DNA of 64,000 nucleotides from assembly GCA_002163005.1 (NCBI GenBank), contig MAAF01000040.1, forward strand, positions 62,001 through 126,000. The letters run 5' to 3'. The position numbers were made by a program, and so were the translations under genes. The notes below the pieces were generated by a model, which was given only the letters and a program-made list of their open reading frames with translations, did no database searches and was not told the origin of the DNA. Each line of letters starts with the position of its first letter. Position 1 is the first letter of the stretch. The DNA comes from Colwellia psychrerythraea (GTDB taxonomy: Bacteria > Pseudomonadota > Gammaproteobacteria > Enterobacterales > Alteromonadaceae). Positions 31,757 through 41,700 of this stretch are shown one piece after another.

Positions 31757-33835
31757 TTATTTATAGCGAGCAGCAAAATCAAGTAGCTGCTTTGCTGGTA
31801 TAGGTTTACTAAAATAATACCCTTGTACCAAATCACAGCCTAATTGATTTAATAAAGTAAGTTGCTCCTTAGTTTCAACGCCTTCAGCAACGACCGTTAA
31901 CCCTAAACTATGTGCCATGGCTATGATGGTATTAACCAACTCACAATCGGCCTTGTTTCGCGGTATACCATTAATAAAGCTCTGATCTATTTTCAGTACA
32001 TCAAAAGCATATTGTCGTAAATAGCTCAAGGAAGAATACCCTGTACCAAAATCATCCATGGATAATTTTATCCCCAATTCACTAATTTTAACCAAGGTAT
32101 CATGAATATGTGATTGACCACTCATTAATACCCCTTCAGTAATTTCAAGCTCTAACTTTTCTGCACTCACATTTGTCTCACTAAGGGCATCTTTGATAAA
32201 GCTAAGTAACTCTGCATCTCTGAATTGGCAAGGAGACAAATTAACTGCCATGGTCAATTTTGGCTGATGATTTTTTTGCCAATCATTTAAAAAGCTTAGT
32301 GCTTGCTTAATAACAAAGCGCCCAATCGGGATAATTAGGCCCGTGTGCTCAGCAATAGGAATAAATTCATCTGGAGTTATATTACCTAAGGCTGAATTGT
32401 GCCAACGCAACAAAGCTTCCACGCCAGTAATATGTCGATTTTTAACGTCAAATTGAGGTTGGTAATATAATTCAAATTCATTGCGCTCCAAGGCCCCATG
32501 CATTTGCTCTTCAATTTCAAAACGGCGAAGCATCATGGTATTCATTTTTTTAGAAAAAAACGAATAGGTATTACGTCCTAAACCTTTTGCTTGATACATT
32601 GCGGTATCAGCATTTCGCAACAAATCAGAGGCACAACAACCATTTTCAGGGGAAATGGCAACACCAATACTCAACGTCAGTATTAATTCTCTACCATCTA
32701 TTAGAAAAGGAACTCGAAAACTTTTAAGTAAATTTTCAGTGATAACTAACGCATCATGATGTTCAGTGATACCTCGTAATAGCACAATAAATTCATCCCC
32801 CCCCAAACGGCCAACAGTATCTCCTTCTCGTAACACTTGCTTTAATCTATGAGCAGCTTGTATTAGTACTTTATCGCCTATTTCATGACCCAATGAATCA
32901 TTAATTTTCTTAAAATCATCTAAATCAAGAAAAAGCACTGCGGTTTTATCATTATTTCTTTCCGCTTCAGTAAGCATTTGTGATAAACGATCGAGTGCTA
33001 AGAAGCGATTAGGCAATGAGGTTAACGTATCAAAATAAGCCTGATGTCTTATTTTTTCGGCAGATTTATATTGTTCACTAACATCACGAATTATAAGTAC
33101 TATTTGATTATACTGTGGCAAGTAACTCATTCTTGCCTCAAAATGCACCAATCCATGAGGCATAATTAGCTCATATTCAAACGTTATCATCCCCTCTTGC
33201 TGTAATATTTCATCAATATGGGATTGATATTTACTGACGACCTCATGAGGTAATATATCCGTCATACGTTTACCAATAAACTGGTGTGGTGAAACGTAGA
33301 GGTTCTTTTGATCACCCGTATGATAATCAACAATAGTCCCATCTACCTCCATCAAGAAAAATAAATCAGGTATTGCATCAAAGATTGTCTCAAGCATATG
33401 TTCTTTAAATAGTACTTGTGATTGAGCATGTTTAACATCCGCTAAATTAACGTCAATACAATACATTTGTTTTTTATTATATTGATTAGTAAACAGAGCA
33501 TGACTTGAAAAGACATTTACATCATTACCATTTTTATGGCGTAAAGTAATTTCTGAAGCAGGGATTTCAATTCCTTTTTTGAGCCAATCACTGTGTGCAC
33601 CAATAACTATTTCACGCATAGGATTAGGGATGATTAAATCTTCTAGTTTTTGCCCTAATGCTTCTTTTTGGGTGTAACCATAAAGTAATTCACTACCTAG
33701 ATTCCAATACATAACCCGCCGCTGTTCATCATACCCCTGTACAGAAACAACATTTACTTCATCAAACAATTGGTGAAGTGAATCATTGAGAACATATTGA
33801 TGAGTCTGTGCATTTTCAACAGTGCTTGATTTCAT
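31757..33835 (-). CDS. PAS-GGDEF-EAL protein
   Basis: RLGGDEFIVLL, GVEALLRWHNSALG, DDFGTGYSSLSYLRQYAFDVLKID. Confidence 0.92.
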   Translation of the reverse strand: MKSSTVENAQTHQYVLNDSLHQLFDEVNVVSVQGYDEQRRVMYWNLGSELLYGYTQKEALGQKLEDLIIPNPMREIVIGAHSDWLKKGIEIPASEITLRHKNGNDVNVFSSHALFTNQYNKKQMYCIDVNLADVKHAQSQVLFKEHMLETIFDAIPDLFFLMEVDGTIVDYHTGDQKNLYVSPHQFIGKRMTDILPHEVVSKYQSHIDEILQQEGMITFEYELIMPHGLVHFEARMSYLPQYNQIVLIIRDVSEQYKSAEKIRHQAYFDTLTSLPNRFLALDRLSQMLTEAERNNDKTAVLFLDLDDFKKINDSLGHEIGDKVLIQAAHRLKQVLREGDTVGRLGGDEFIVLLRGITEHHDALVITENLLKSFRVPFLIDGRELILTLSIGVAISPENGCCASDLLRNADTAMYQAKGLGRNTYSFFSKKMNTMMLRRFEIEEQMHGALERNEFELYYQPQFDVKNRHITGVEALLRWHNSALGNITPDEFIPIAEHTGLIIPIGRFVIKQALSFLNDWQKNHQPKLTMAVNLSPCQFRDAELLSFIKDALSETNVSAEKLELEITEGVLMSGQSHIHDTLVKISELGIKLSMDDFGTGYSSLSYLRQYAFDVLKIDQSFINGIPRNKADCELVNTIIAMAHSLGLTVVAEGVETKEQLTLLNQLGCDLVQGYYFSKPIPAKQLLDFAARYK

Positions 33836-34215
33836 ATTAAGCTAAATCCAAGAATTCCTTTACTTTTATAATAGACTTACATAATCAATTTGGCACACAA
33901 AAGTTGATTAAACTTTGGCCTACTTCAAAATATTACAGCAAATATAATATGCAAATGTCACATTGTTATGAGTTATAACAATTCCAATATAATCAAATTC
34001 ATCAGATTTTAGCGAACAGTTGATCTAAATAATAACCAATAGCTAATGTCTTCAATGAGGCAATGCATTGATTAATTAAAATGGTTTTTGCAAAGAATAT
34101 AATCCTTCAAGCTAAGGCCTCTTTCATTTCTGTAAAAATGATTAAAGCTCTACTCAGTTACTGCTTGGGCGTGCAAAACTGGAAGGTAAATTGAATATTT
34201 AGGGGGTGAAATAGA

Positions 34216-34244
34216 AGGTGCTTTGTCGATTTAGCAAAGCACCT
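34216..34244. terminator. Hairpin downstream of the LuxR-type response regulator
   Basis: aggtgctttg-tcgatttag-caaagcacct; no strong T run. Confidence 0.4.
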
Positions 34245-34322
34245 AAACTTAGATTTAAGGCTAGTACGTCCAAAAATTGAGAACCTTACGCCCTCAATTA
34301 TTCGAAAGAAAGTAAAATAAAA

Positions 34323-34982
34323 CTAACGTTTTAAATATTGATTAAAATCGAGATCGCTACATCCGAGCACTACTTTAACTCGATTAGATGCGCCTAGCTT
34401 CTTAAGAATGGATGAAACATGTGATTTAACTGTTGTTTCTGAAATATGTAAATTAAAGGCAATTTGTTTGTTGGCTTCACCTTTCGTTAAGTGTTGTAAC
34501 ACAATCAATTCTCGCCGAGTTAATAAGGAAATATTTTCAGGTAAGGCTTGAAACTCATTTCTAGTAACCGTTGAGTCACTTTGAGAACGCATGATATCCG
34601 ATGGTAAATATACATTGCCCTGAAAAATACTGTCTAGCGCATCACCAATAACATCTTTTGAAGATGATTTGGCGATAAAACCAACTGCGCCATAAGAGAG
34701 AGTTTGTAAAATTTTCTGTTTTTCTTGTTCTGCTGAAACAATAACAACAGGCGTTGTCGGGCATTGATTACGTAGATCTAGCAAACCGCTTAGGTTTGAC
34801 ATACCTGGCATATTCAAGTCTAACAGTATTAAGTCAATTTCATCATTATCTTTAACGAAAGCGAGCGTCGATTCGACATCCTCGGTTTCATAAGTGGTTG
34901 AACCGGGGTACTTTATGCCAATAATATTTACAATGGCATCTCTAAACAGCGGATGATCGTCTGCGACTAAAATTTTATACAT
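34323..34982 (-). CDS. NarL/LuxR-type response regulator, AgmR/ErbR (PQQ-alcohol regulator)-like
   Basis: MYKILVADDHPLFRDAIVNII...LTRRELIVLQHLTKGEANKQIAFNLHISETTVKSHVSSILKKLGASNRVKVV; start at MYKIL preferred. Confidence 0.82.
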   Translation of the reverse strand: MYKILVADDHPLFRDAIVNIIGIKYPGSTTYETEDVESTLAFVKDNDEIDLILLDLNMPGMSNLSGLLDLRNQCPTTPVVIVSAEQEKQKILQTLSYGAVGFIAKSSSKDVIGDALDSIFQGNVYLPSDIMRSQSDSTVTRNEFQALPENISLLTRRELIVLQHLTKGEANKQIAFNLHISETTVKSHVSSILKKLGASNRVKVVLGCSDLDFNQYLKR

Positions 34983-35046
34983 AAGGCTAACTACCATGCG
35001 ATTAAATAAACTATTTAAACTTAACATGTTACAAGTATTTAGTTAA

Positions 35047-35082
35047 CCCTACGTTAGTTGTAGGAAACTCATCTTTTAGTGT
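35047..35082 (-). promoter_or_regulatory. Candidate regulon motif, doubled at 22 bp (response-regulator promoter)
   Basis: Reverse strand CACTAAAAGATGAGTTTCCTACAACTAACGTAGGG. Confidence 0.5.
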
Positions 35083-35110
35083 AACACTTACTCAATATCA
35101 GCTGAATAAA

Positions 35111-35160
35111 CACCCAAGCTATTTAAAGACGCGTGTTGCTAATTCCAGCTGAAACTTGCT
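35111..35160. repeat. Solo end related to the 346-660 element
   Basis: acccaagctatttaaagacgcgtgttgctaattccagctgaa; ctaattccagctgaa matches the inner arm of 346-660 exactly (reverse complement). Confidence 0.55.
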
Positions 35161-35239
35161 TCGTCCTAGCGCTTGGTTATAAATTAATACTCACCACCCT
35201 CCCCCTTAAGCTAACGAGGAAGTAGTGATGAACTGCGCG

Positions 35240-36379
35240 TTAGAAGGTTACTACTGCGCCAATTGAGAAAACGTTATTCTCTTCTGCTACTGCATTCTGA
35301 TCATTATCATTTTCAGTCTTATTGTATTCAGCTACAACGGTTACACCAGGTAAAACTGTTCTGAAATAGGCAATATTGCTATTGCTATTTGTTGTCTCTG
35401 TAATTCCATTATCTGTTGTTGTTTCACCGTAAGATAAGACAAAACGGTTATCGCCTATTGTGTATGACGCTTGTGTTAGGTAACCATCAGATTCATTCGT
35501 TTCAGCCGAAACCATCGTATCTAAAGCGCCTATACCTTCAGCGCTATAACCAGAAGCAGTGAGTGATAATCCGCCAAATTTAACGTTAGCACCATAACCA
35601 ACACCTGATTGATCTTGGTCAACACCATTTAATTCACTTGTTTGTGTAACACCGCTAACCCAAGCTTTTAATGAACCATTATCAAAACTAGTGTTGTACA
35701 TTAATTCAGCTTCAAAACGAGGTAACTCTTCATCTGATTGACCATCAACTTTATTAGGATCCATAATACCAACCGCTAGTTTAAAACCAGCCATATCAGG
35801 CGATCTATACGTAATTTGTGCTTTTGGAAAAGCATAGGTGTAACCCGTATTAATGTTACCAAAAGACACAAAACCGGAATCAGCTAGACCCCCAGATGTT
35901 TGACCATAACCAGTTAATAGTTCATCGCCCATAATATTAGCACGGTTATATAAACCAAAATCTTTACCAAATAACACTTCACCAAAGTCACCACTTACCG
36001 TGGCATAAAATTGACGAATATCAATTGCTGTACCTGTGCCTGCATCATTAGGTGATGTATCACGAAACGCGTCTGTATCACTCAAAGTAACCCAAAAGGA
36101 AGAACGCGTAGCTATTTTTATATCATCTAATTGCTTAGATGCGTCAAAACCGATATAGCTTGGTAAGAAGCCCGTTTTCACACGTGATTGTTTGCTGTTT
36201 GTCACATCACCATTTGCATCAGTTGTGTCAGTATCGCTGTTAGAATAAAATATGTTAACTAGACCATCTGAACTGAACGTTACTCCATCATCATTATATA
36301 ATTCAATAGCTGCATTTGCGTTAAATGTTGCCATAGTCAAAGTTGCTGTAATTAAGCTTAATTTAAATAGTTTAGTCAT
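35240..36379 (-). CDS. Gram-negative porin
   Basis: Signal peptide, GLVNIFYSNSDTD..., GEVLFGKDFGLYN, C-terminal VFSIGAVVTF. Confidence 0.88.
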   Translation of the reverse strand: MTKLFKLSLITATLTMATFNANAAIELYNDDGVTFSSDGLVNIFYSNSDTDTTDANGDVTNSKQSRVKTGFLPSYIGFDASKQLDDIKIATRSSFWVTLSDTDAFRDTSPNDAGTGTAIDIRQFYATVSGDFGEVLFGKDFGLYNRANIMGDELLTGYGQTSGGLADSGFVSFGNINTGYTYAFPKAQITYRSPDMAGFKLAVGIMDPNKVDGQSDEELPRFEAELMYNTSFDNGSLKAWVSGVTQTSELNGVDQDQSGVGYGANVKFGGLSLTASGYSAEGIGALDTMVSAETNESDGYLTQASYTIGDNRFVLSYGETTTDNGITETTNSNSNIAYFRTVLPGVTVVAEYNKTENDNDQNAVAEENNVFSIGAVVTF

Positions 36380-36691
36380 TTCATGCTTCCTGTTTTATCG
36401 TTATTATTTAGTACAACCATAATAAAACCCTCGCAATAAAATTGAATGAGTCGATTTACCCAATTAGCTTGTTATTTAGTCGCATACAAAAGGCTTACTA
36501 CTTTAGTGGGAGCAAGGATGAGAAATGAATAATGGTTTCTACTATTAGGATTAAAGGGGCTAATCGGGGGAGACTATTGAGCACTTAGCGAGAGCTATAA
36601 GGCTAATAAGTAAAAAATCTGAAATACAAAACTGACTTTATTTAATTGAGTTGTAAGGATTTTTTAAATAAACAATAGTAAGCCCAAGTAA

Positions 36692-36720
36692 TATACCCAA
36701 GCTACTTGAAGATACGTGTT
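36692..36720. repeat. Solo TIR-like sequence
   Basis: tatacccaagctacttgaagatacgtgtt resembles the TIR tatacccgttctacttgaagatgc. Confidence 0.55.
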
Positions 36721-36759
36721 ATTGCCTTAAGCAAATAAATGTACTAATTTCTCCCCAAA

Positions 36760-37548
36760 TTAATCAATGCGCCCAGCAAGTAAATGAGGGTACTTTAGCA
36801 AAAGTTGTGCTTGCCATTCTAATTCAGCCACACCCCATTCTTTACGGGGTCTGGGCAAATCAACAATGCTCTGATGAGCTATGGTGCTAGGAGAGTCACT
36901 CATAAAAATAATGCGATCAGCTAAATAAACAGCTTCTTGCAAATCATGGGTAACAAAAATAACGGTAGTGCCTCTTTGCGCACATAAATCAATTAACAGC
37001 TGTCGTAATCGAGCTGCCGTTGGCGCATCGAGGGAATTAAAAGGTTCATCTAATAACAACAGTTGTGGATTGATAGCAAAAGCGCGAGCAATACTTACCC
37101 GTCGTTGCATGCCACCAGACAGTTGACTAGGAAAATATTCCCCTTCATTTGCTAAACCAACTTGCGCTAACAAACCATCAACTTTATGAAACTGGTCCGG
37201 TTGTAATATCAGTTCAATATTCTCTCGAACCGTAAGCCATGGCATTAACCTTGGCTGTTGAAATATATAACCAAGTTGATGTAGTTCTTTATTGTTTGCA
37301 ATACCTTCTTGATAAGCACTTTGATTATAAGAAATGTGCTGTCCGGTACAACTTTCAAGGCCACTAATCATATTTAGCAAGGTGGATTTTCCGCAGCCAG
37401 ATGGGCCAATAATGGCAACAAACTCACCAGATTTCACTGTAAAGTCCAGTTGCGCTAAAACAGCCTGTTCACTATTAGCATAATATTTATTTTTGATAGC
37501 AACATTTAATTCAATCAAAGCGGGTTCCTCTGGCAACGAGTTTATCAA
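36760..37548 (-). CDS. ABC transporter ATP-binding protein (NitT/TauT/SsuB type)
   Basis: IIGPSGCGKSTLLNMISGLE, LSGGMQRRVSIARAFAINPQLLLLDEPFNSLD. Confidence 0.93.
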   Translation of the reverse strand: MINSLPEEPALIELNVAIKNKYYANSEQAVLAQLDFTVKSGEFVAIIGPSGCGKSTLLNMISGLESCTGQHISYNQSAYQEGIANNKELHQLGYIFQQPRLMPWLTVRENIELILQPDQFHKVDGLLAQVGLANEGEYFPSQLSGGMQRRVSIARAFAINPQLLLLDEPFNSLDAPTAARLRQLLIDLCAQRGTTVIFVTHDLQEAVYLADRIIFMSDSPSTIAHQSIVDLPRPRKEWGVAELEWQAQLLLKYPHLLAGRID

Positions 37549-38359
37549 AGGGTTTAAAAATCAGCGCTTCGATGAGTAAAATAATCACCACAAAAGCAAA
37601 GGTATAGGCAAGAATTCCGGCAATATCAAAAAATTGAAACAGCGTATTAAGTGCAAAACCTACCCCGTCACTTCGCCCTAACAATTCCACCACTAACACT
37701 ATTTTCCAAATCAACGATAAGCCAGAGCGGGCAGAAGCAATAATGAAGGGATATAGTTGCGGTAAAAACACAGCAAAGAAGGTTTTACTGGGTGAGAGTT
37801 TGTAAATTTTAGCCACGGCTAATAAGTCTTTATCTACCGTTCTTGCTCCTTCTCGGATCATCACCACTACCGTGGGAATTTTATTAATAACAACGGCTGC
37901 AATGGCCGCTGACTCAACTAAACCAAACCAGATATAACAAAGTAAAATAGTTACCAAGGCAGGAATATTAAGCATGATAATAAGCAGCGAGTCGGTCAGT
38001 TTATTAACCCAGGTATTAACACCCATCACTATCCCAATGATGCCGCCTAACAGCATCGCAATAACAAAGCTCAAGAGTACACGCCTAAGGGTGATCAAAA
38101 TATTAGTAACCATCTCTCCTTCATTGAAGTGAAACTGCACACTTTTGATCACCGCATACAGTGAAGGAAAATCTGGACTGGCAATTAACCATGCCATGCC
38201 CTGCCACAACACAGATATTGCGATAATAACGCCGAGTCTCACCAATAAAAATGAAAGTAGCTCTTTTGGAAATCTCATTGTGAAAGCGCCTTTATTTATC
38301 GATTTTTTTTCTGCACCGCCCTTTGATGCGGCAAAGTTTTTGAATAAAAAGAGTTTCAT
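37511..38359 (-). CDS. ABC transporter permease (NitT/TauT type)
   Basis: Multiple TM; ASARSGLSLIWKIVLVVELLGRSDGVGFAL EAA-like loop. Confidence 0.9.
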   Translation of the reverse strand: MKLFLFKNFAASKGGAEKKSINKGAFTMRFPKELLSFLLVRLGVIIAISVLWQGMAWLIASPDFPSLYAVIKSVQFHFNEGEMVTNILITLRRVLLSFVIAMLLGGIIGIVMGVNTWVNKLTDSLLIIMLNIPALVTILLCYIWFGLVESAAIAAVVINKIPTVVVMIREGARTVDKDLLAVAKIYKLSPSKTFFAVFLPQLYPFIIASARSGLSLIWKIVLVVELLGRSDGVGFALNTLFQFFDIAGILAYTFAFVVIILLIEALIFKPFDKLVARGTRFD

Positions 38360-39354
38360 TGAATAGACTTGGCATTGTTGGCGTTTTCCAACGTATTTTT
38401 CTGCCAGAAAGTCCCGTCACTTAATGCGGTCGCTTTACCCACCAAAGCGCTGCCACCCTGCTCGGCTAATATCTCGAACACTCGCTGACTTGCCGCTATT
38501 TCTTTGCTACCAAATTCACGCAATAAACCTGCGCGGTAGTCTTGTTTCAATAGGGTAAACACTGCTGCATTTTCGGCTTTTATTAAGGGACGAATACGTT
38601 GCCATTCTTTATCAGACGAAAATAATAGCTGTTTGGCATCAAGTGACGCTTGCAAGAATCGTGTTATCGCTTTGGGATGTTCATTGGCCCATGTTTGCTC
38701 AAAGACCCAGCCTAACAAGGGTATTTTCCCTTCAATACCTAATTCAGTCAGCATTTGAGGAACGGTCACTATTGGCTTATAACCTGCCGCTTTTAATCTC
38801 GCACCATAGTGCCAAAAGTTAATTGCTGCATCTAAATCACCGCGCAGCATTAGTCGATTTAATAGCGGTGGCACGGCAAAGGTAGGTTCAGTTTCATTTT
38901 TTAAATCAAGTCCATATTTTTTTTGACTGTAGGCTTGCAATAACAACCAACTTTTATCAACAGATCCACCGGCAATACCAATTTTTTTTCCTTTAAGATC
39001 GGCTAAAGTTTCGATTGATGAACTAGGCGAAACATAAAGTCCTCCGGTCGCCATTGAGGTAGGAAACATGGTGTACATTCTATGATCAAAACGTTGACGG
39101 TTCACCCAGAGCCAATCGCTAAGAATAATATCAACCGCATGACTTTGTAATGCTACCGCAGAGGCATTTTTACTGGCTAATGGCGTTACCTTTAGCTCGA
39201 ATTGATATTTTTTATCTAACTGGTGATGTTTAATCACATCAATTTCCCAGTTAACCGTGCCGTACTTTAAAACACCAACACGTACTTCAGGTTCAGCAAC
39301 CACGTAAAAAGATAAGAAAAAACATAACATTATGCTAACAAACCACTTATTCAT
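38356..39354 (-). CDS. ABC transporter substrate-binding protein (NMT1/SsuA-like)
   Basis: VRVGVLKYGTVNWEID...LADLKGKKIGIAGGSVDKSWLLLQAY; operon with permease and ATPase. Confidence 0.85.
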   Translation of the reverse strand: MNKWFVSIMLCFFLSFYVVAEPEVRVGVLKYGTVNWEIDVIKHHQLDKKYQFELKVTPLASKNASAVALQSHAVDIILSDWLWVNRQRFDHRMYTMFPTSMATGGLYVSPSSSIETLADLKGKKIGIAGGSVDKSWLLLQAYSQKKYGLDLKNETEPTFAVPPLLNRLMLRGDLDAAINFWHYGARLKAAGYKPIVTVPQMLTELGIEGKIPLLGWVFEQTWANEHPKAITRFLQASLDAKQLLFSSDKEWQRIRPLIKAENAAVFTLLKQDYRAGLLREFGSKEIAASQRVFEILAEQGGSALVGKATALSDGTFWQKNTLENANNAKSIQ

Positions 39355-39415
39355 ACTTATTGCCTTTCTTACGTTTTATACCAATCAAACTAATTTATTG
39401 ATCACTTAGTGACAA

Positions 39416-41593
39416 TTAAAAGTTAACATTAACGCCAACATGCATGGCGCGCGGTTGGCCACCAAAGAAGCGGTATGAGCCAAAAGCATAATCAGCACGA
39501 CTCGCATATTTTTCATCTGTTAGGTTTTCAATGCGGGCAAACAAATTCACATGGTTATTTATGTTAATAGCACCGCGAAGTTGCCACAAATCATGTCCTT
39601 CATACTCATGTTCATTCGCTGGATCTAGGAAGTAATCTCCCATATGTAACCATTCTAGTTCAAGGCTAGTATTTGTTGTTGGCAACCAGCGTAATCGCGT
39701 ATTGGCAAGATGTTTTGGTGCTGTGTCAATCTCATTACCTTTGACAACACCACTGCTTGGACGATCAAATTCATATTCATGCTGGCCATAGCTGTAATTA
39801 ATAGCCAGATTTATGCTCTCGCTAAGATCATAGTTTAATCCTAGCTCAACTCCTTGGTGTGACGTTTTACCATCAGTTACATTTAAGCCCTTTGCATCAC
39901 GAAAGAAAACATTCTTTTTAGTCATAGTATAAATAACCGCTTCGTAATGAAATTTGTCACTTACACCACGAAAACCTAGCTCGGTACTATTAATTTCTTC
40001 TGAGTCAATTTCCCCTACCACTTGCTGTTTTTGCAAACGATATAAGTCTGTCGTTTGTGGCGCCCTAAATCCTTGTGACCATGCACCAAATAATGCGGTA
40101 TTGTTAGCCAATTGATAATTAAAACCAAGCTTGGTACTACTGTTGTTAAACTTATCATCACTGTCTCCCGGACGACGATATAAACAAGGTACAGCGTCAC
40201 CTGAGTTATTAATACAACTACTGTCATCTGCTTTAGTGGTGCCATCAGCAACTAAGTTATGGTAACGATACTCAGTGGCATCGAAGCGGAAACTGCCGGT
40301 GAATTTTAAAGTCTCATTCACCTGCCAGTCTCCTTGAATATAGGGCGCTATTGTTGATGCCTCAACTTCATAATCATAGTGTGTTCCTTGTTGTCGTGCC
40401 TTGCCAAAGCTAAAGGTGTCGGGTTTTTGTTGCGTTTGAGTTAGCTCTCCTTCAGTCCATTCAGCATCAATACCCATCACTAAAGCGATGCTAGCATCTA
40501 TTTGCCAATAATAGTTACTGGCTACCCCAACACTATAATGACTATTTTCTTCTATCGCTTTTGACGGTAAGTAGTGTTGGCGAAATTCCATTTGATTAAC
40601 CCGAAAGTACGGAGTAATACTGACATGAGTATCAGCACTTAATGCCCGTTGCCAATTCGTCGCAATACGCAATGATGACCATTTACGATAGGCATCATCA
40701 TCACAATTTTTTTCCATAGCATTACGATCTTGATATAAATTTTCGTCAGTATAATCAGAGCTATAACAATCACTACCCTTGTCACCAGAAGAAATAAAGC
40801 CAGCGGTTTCTTGGTCAAGTACAAAGCCTGAAATCAGTGTGCTAATTTTATCAGCGCCCTGCTCGTAATCATGTCTGCCATTGATTTTAAATGAGGTAAA
40901 ACCACTATCATCTCGATAACCACCATCTTCAATTGCTTGAAAATTACCACTGAGACCATGCTCGCCCATGTCACGACCTAGGGTGCCTTGAAGTTGATAA
41001 CTTTGATTGGGGCCAAGAAGCAATGATGCTTCCCCTTCATCACTTGGCGCTTTAGTTAAAACGTTAATCACACCATGTACGGCATTAGAGCCATAAGCAG
41101 CACTCGCTGGTCCTCTGATCACTTCTATTTCACTTGCTTGAGCAAGGTTTAGTTCTGACAAAGCATTATTATTAGCAAAACCTGCAGATCGGGTGGCAAT
41201 GCCATCTTCAAGAAATAAAAAAGCGCCCGCGGCTCCAGGCCCCGTTAACACAGGAGAGCGTAAAGAAGGCAGTGACTCCATTCCATTATTAGTTTGAATA
41301 TGAACACCGGTAGCACGATTAAGAATATCGCTCGGATGAACCGCGCTAACCCTATCGATATCTTCGGTTGAGATGCGATCGATATTTCCCGCTAAACTCA
41401 ATAAGTCAGACGCTAATCGACTGCCGGTAACAACAATAATTTCAGTGTTGGATGAATTGTTTTGCTTAATTTTTTTATTATCATCTGCAAGCGCTAGCCC
41501 AGTAAAGCTAGTTAGTGATAAAGCAAAATAAGGAAGAAAGGCAGAATAAGATTGCTGGTACATCGATTTGCTCTTATATGAGACAAAATACAT
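39416..41593 (-). CDS. TonB-dependent receptor
   Basis: IIVVTGSRL, plug RSAGFANNNALSELNLAQASEIEVIRGPASAAYGSNAVHGVINVLTK, C-terminal VGVNVNF. Confidence 0.92.
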   Translation of the reverse strand: MYFVSYKSKSMYQQSYSAFLPYFALSLTSFTGLALADDNKKIKQNNSSNTEIIVVTGSRLASDLLSLAGNIDRISTEDIDRVSAVHPSDILNRATGVHIQTNNGMESLPSLRSPVLTGPGAAGAFLFLEDGIATRSAGFANNNALSELNLAQASEIEVIRGPASAAYGSNAVHGVINVLTKAPSDEGEASLLLGPNQSYQLQGTLGRDMGEHGLSGNFQAIEDGGYRDDSGFTSFKINGRHDYEQGADKISTLISGFVLDQETAGFISSGDKGSDCYSSDYTDENLYQDRNAMEKNCDDDAYRKWSSLRIATNWQRALSADTHVSITPYFRVNQMEFRQHYLPSKAIEENSHYSVGVASNYYWQIDASIALVMGIDAEWTEGELTQTQQKPDTFSFGKARQQGTHYDYEVEASTIAPYIQGDWQVNETLKFTGSFRFDATEYRYHNLVADGTTKADDSSCINNSGDAVPCLYRRPGDSDDKFNNSSTKLGFNYQLANNTALFGAWSQGFRAPQTTDLYRLQKQQVVGEIDSEEINSTELGFRGVSDKFHYEAVIYTMTKKNVFFRDAKGLNVTDGKTSHQGVELGLNYDLSESINLAINYSYGQHEYEFDRPSSGVVKGNEIDTAPKHLANTRLRWLPTTNTSLELEWLHMGDYFLDPANEHEYEGHDLWQLRGAININNHVNLFARIENLTDEKYASRADYAFGSYRFFGGQPRAMHVGVNVNF

Positions 41594-41630
41594 ACCTTAA
41601 TCCTATTCTGACTACTGCAACAATGCTTTC

Positions 41631-41665
41631 CTCCTTTAGTATGACTAAGCTCATCTTTTAGTGAG
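41631..41665 (-). promoter_or_regulatory. Candidate regulon motif, doubled at 22 bp (TonB receptor promoter)
   Basis: Reverse strand CTCACTAAAAGATGAGCTTAGTCATACTAAAGGAG. Confidence 0.55.
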
Positions 41666-41700
41666 AATTGCCTTGGGTGGCCATTCCCAAACTAGCCAAT

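Noticed and set aside
34132-34194. Reading frame MIKALLSYCLGVQNWKVN as a possible transposase remnant
   Set aside because: Too short and without a family motif I can name.
36481-36540. Further copy of the CTAAA motif upstream of the porin (CACTAAAGTAGTAA; AAGGATGAG)
   Set aside because: Only partial matches and no second half-site at 22 bp.
39395-39413. CACTAAGTGATCA near the NMT1-type SBP start as a regulon site
   Set aside because: Lacks the CTAAAnnATGA core; sits between two genes probably co-transcribed.
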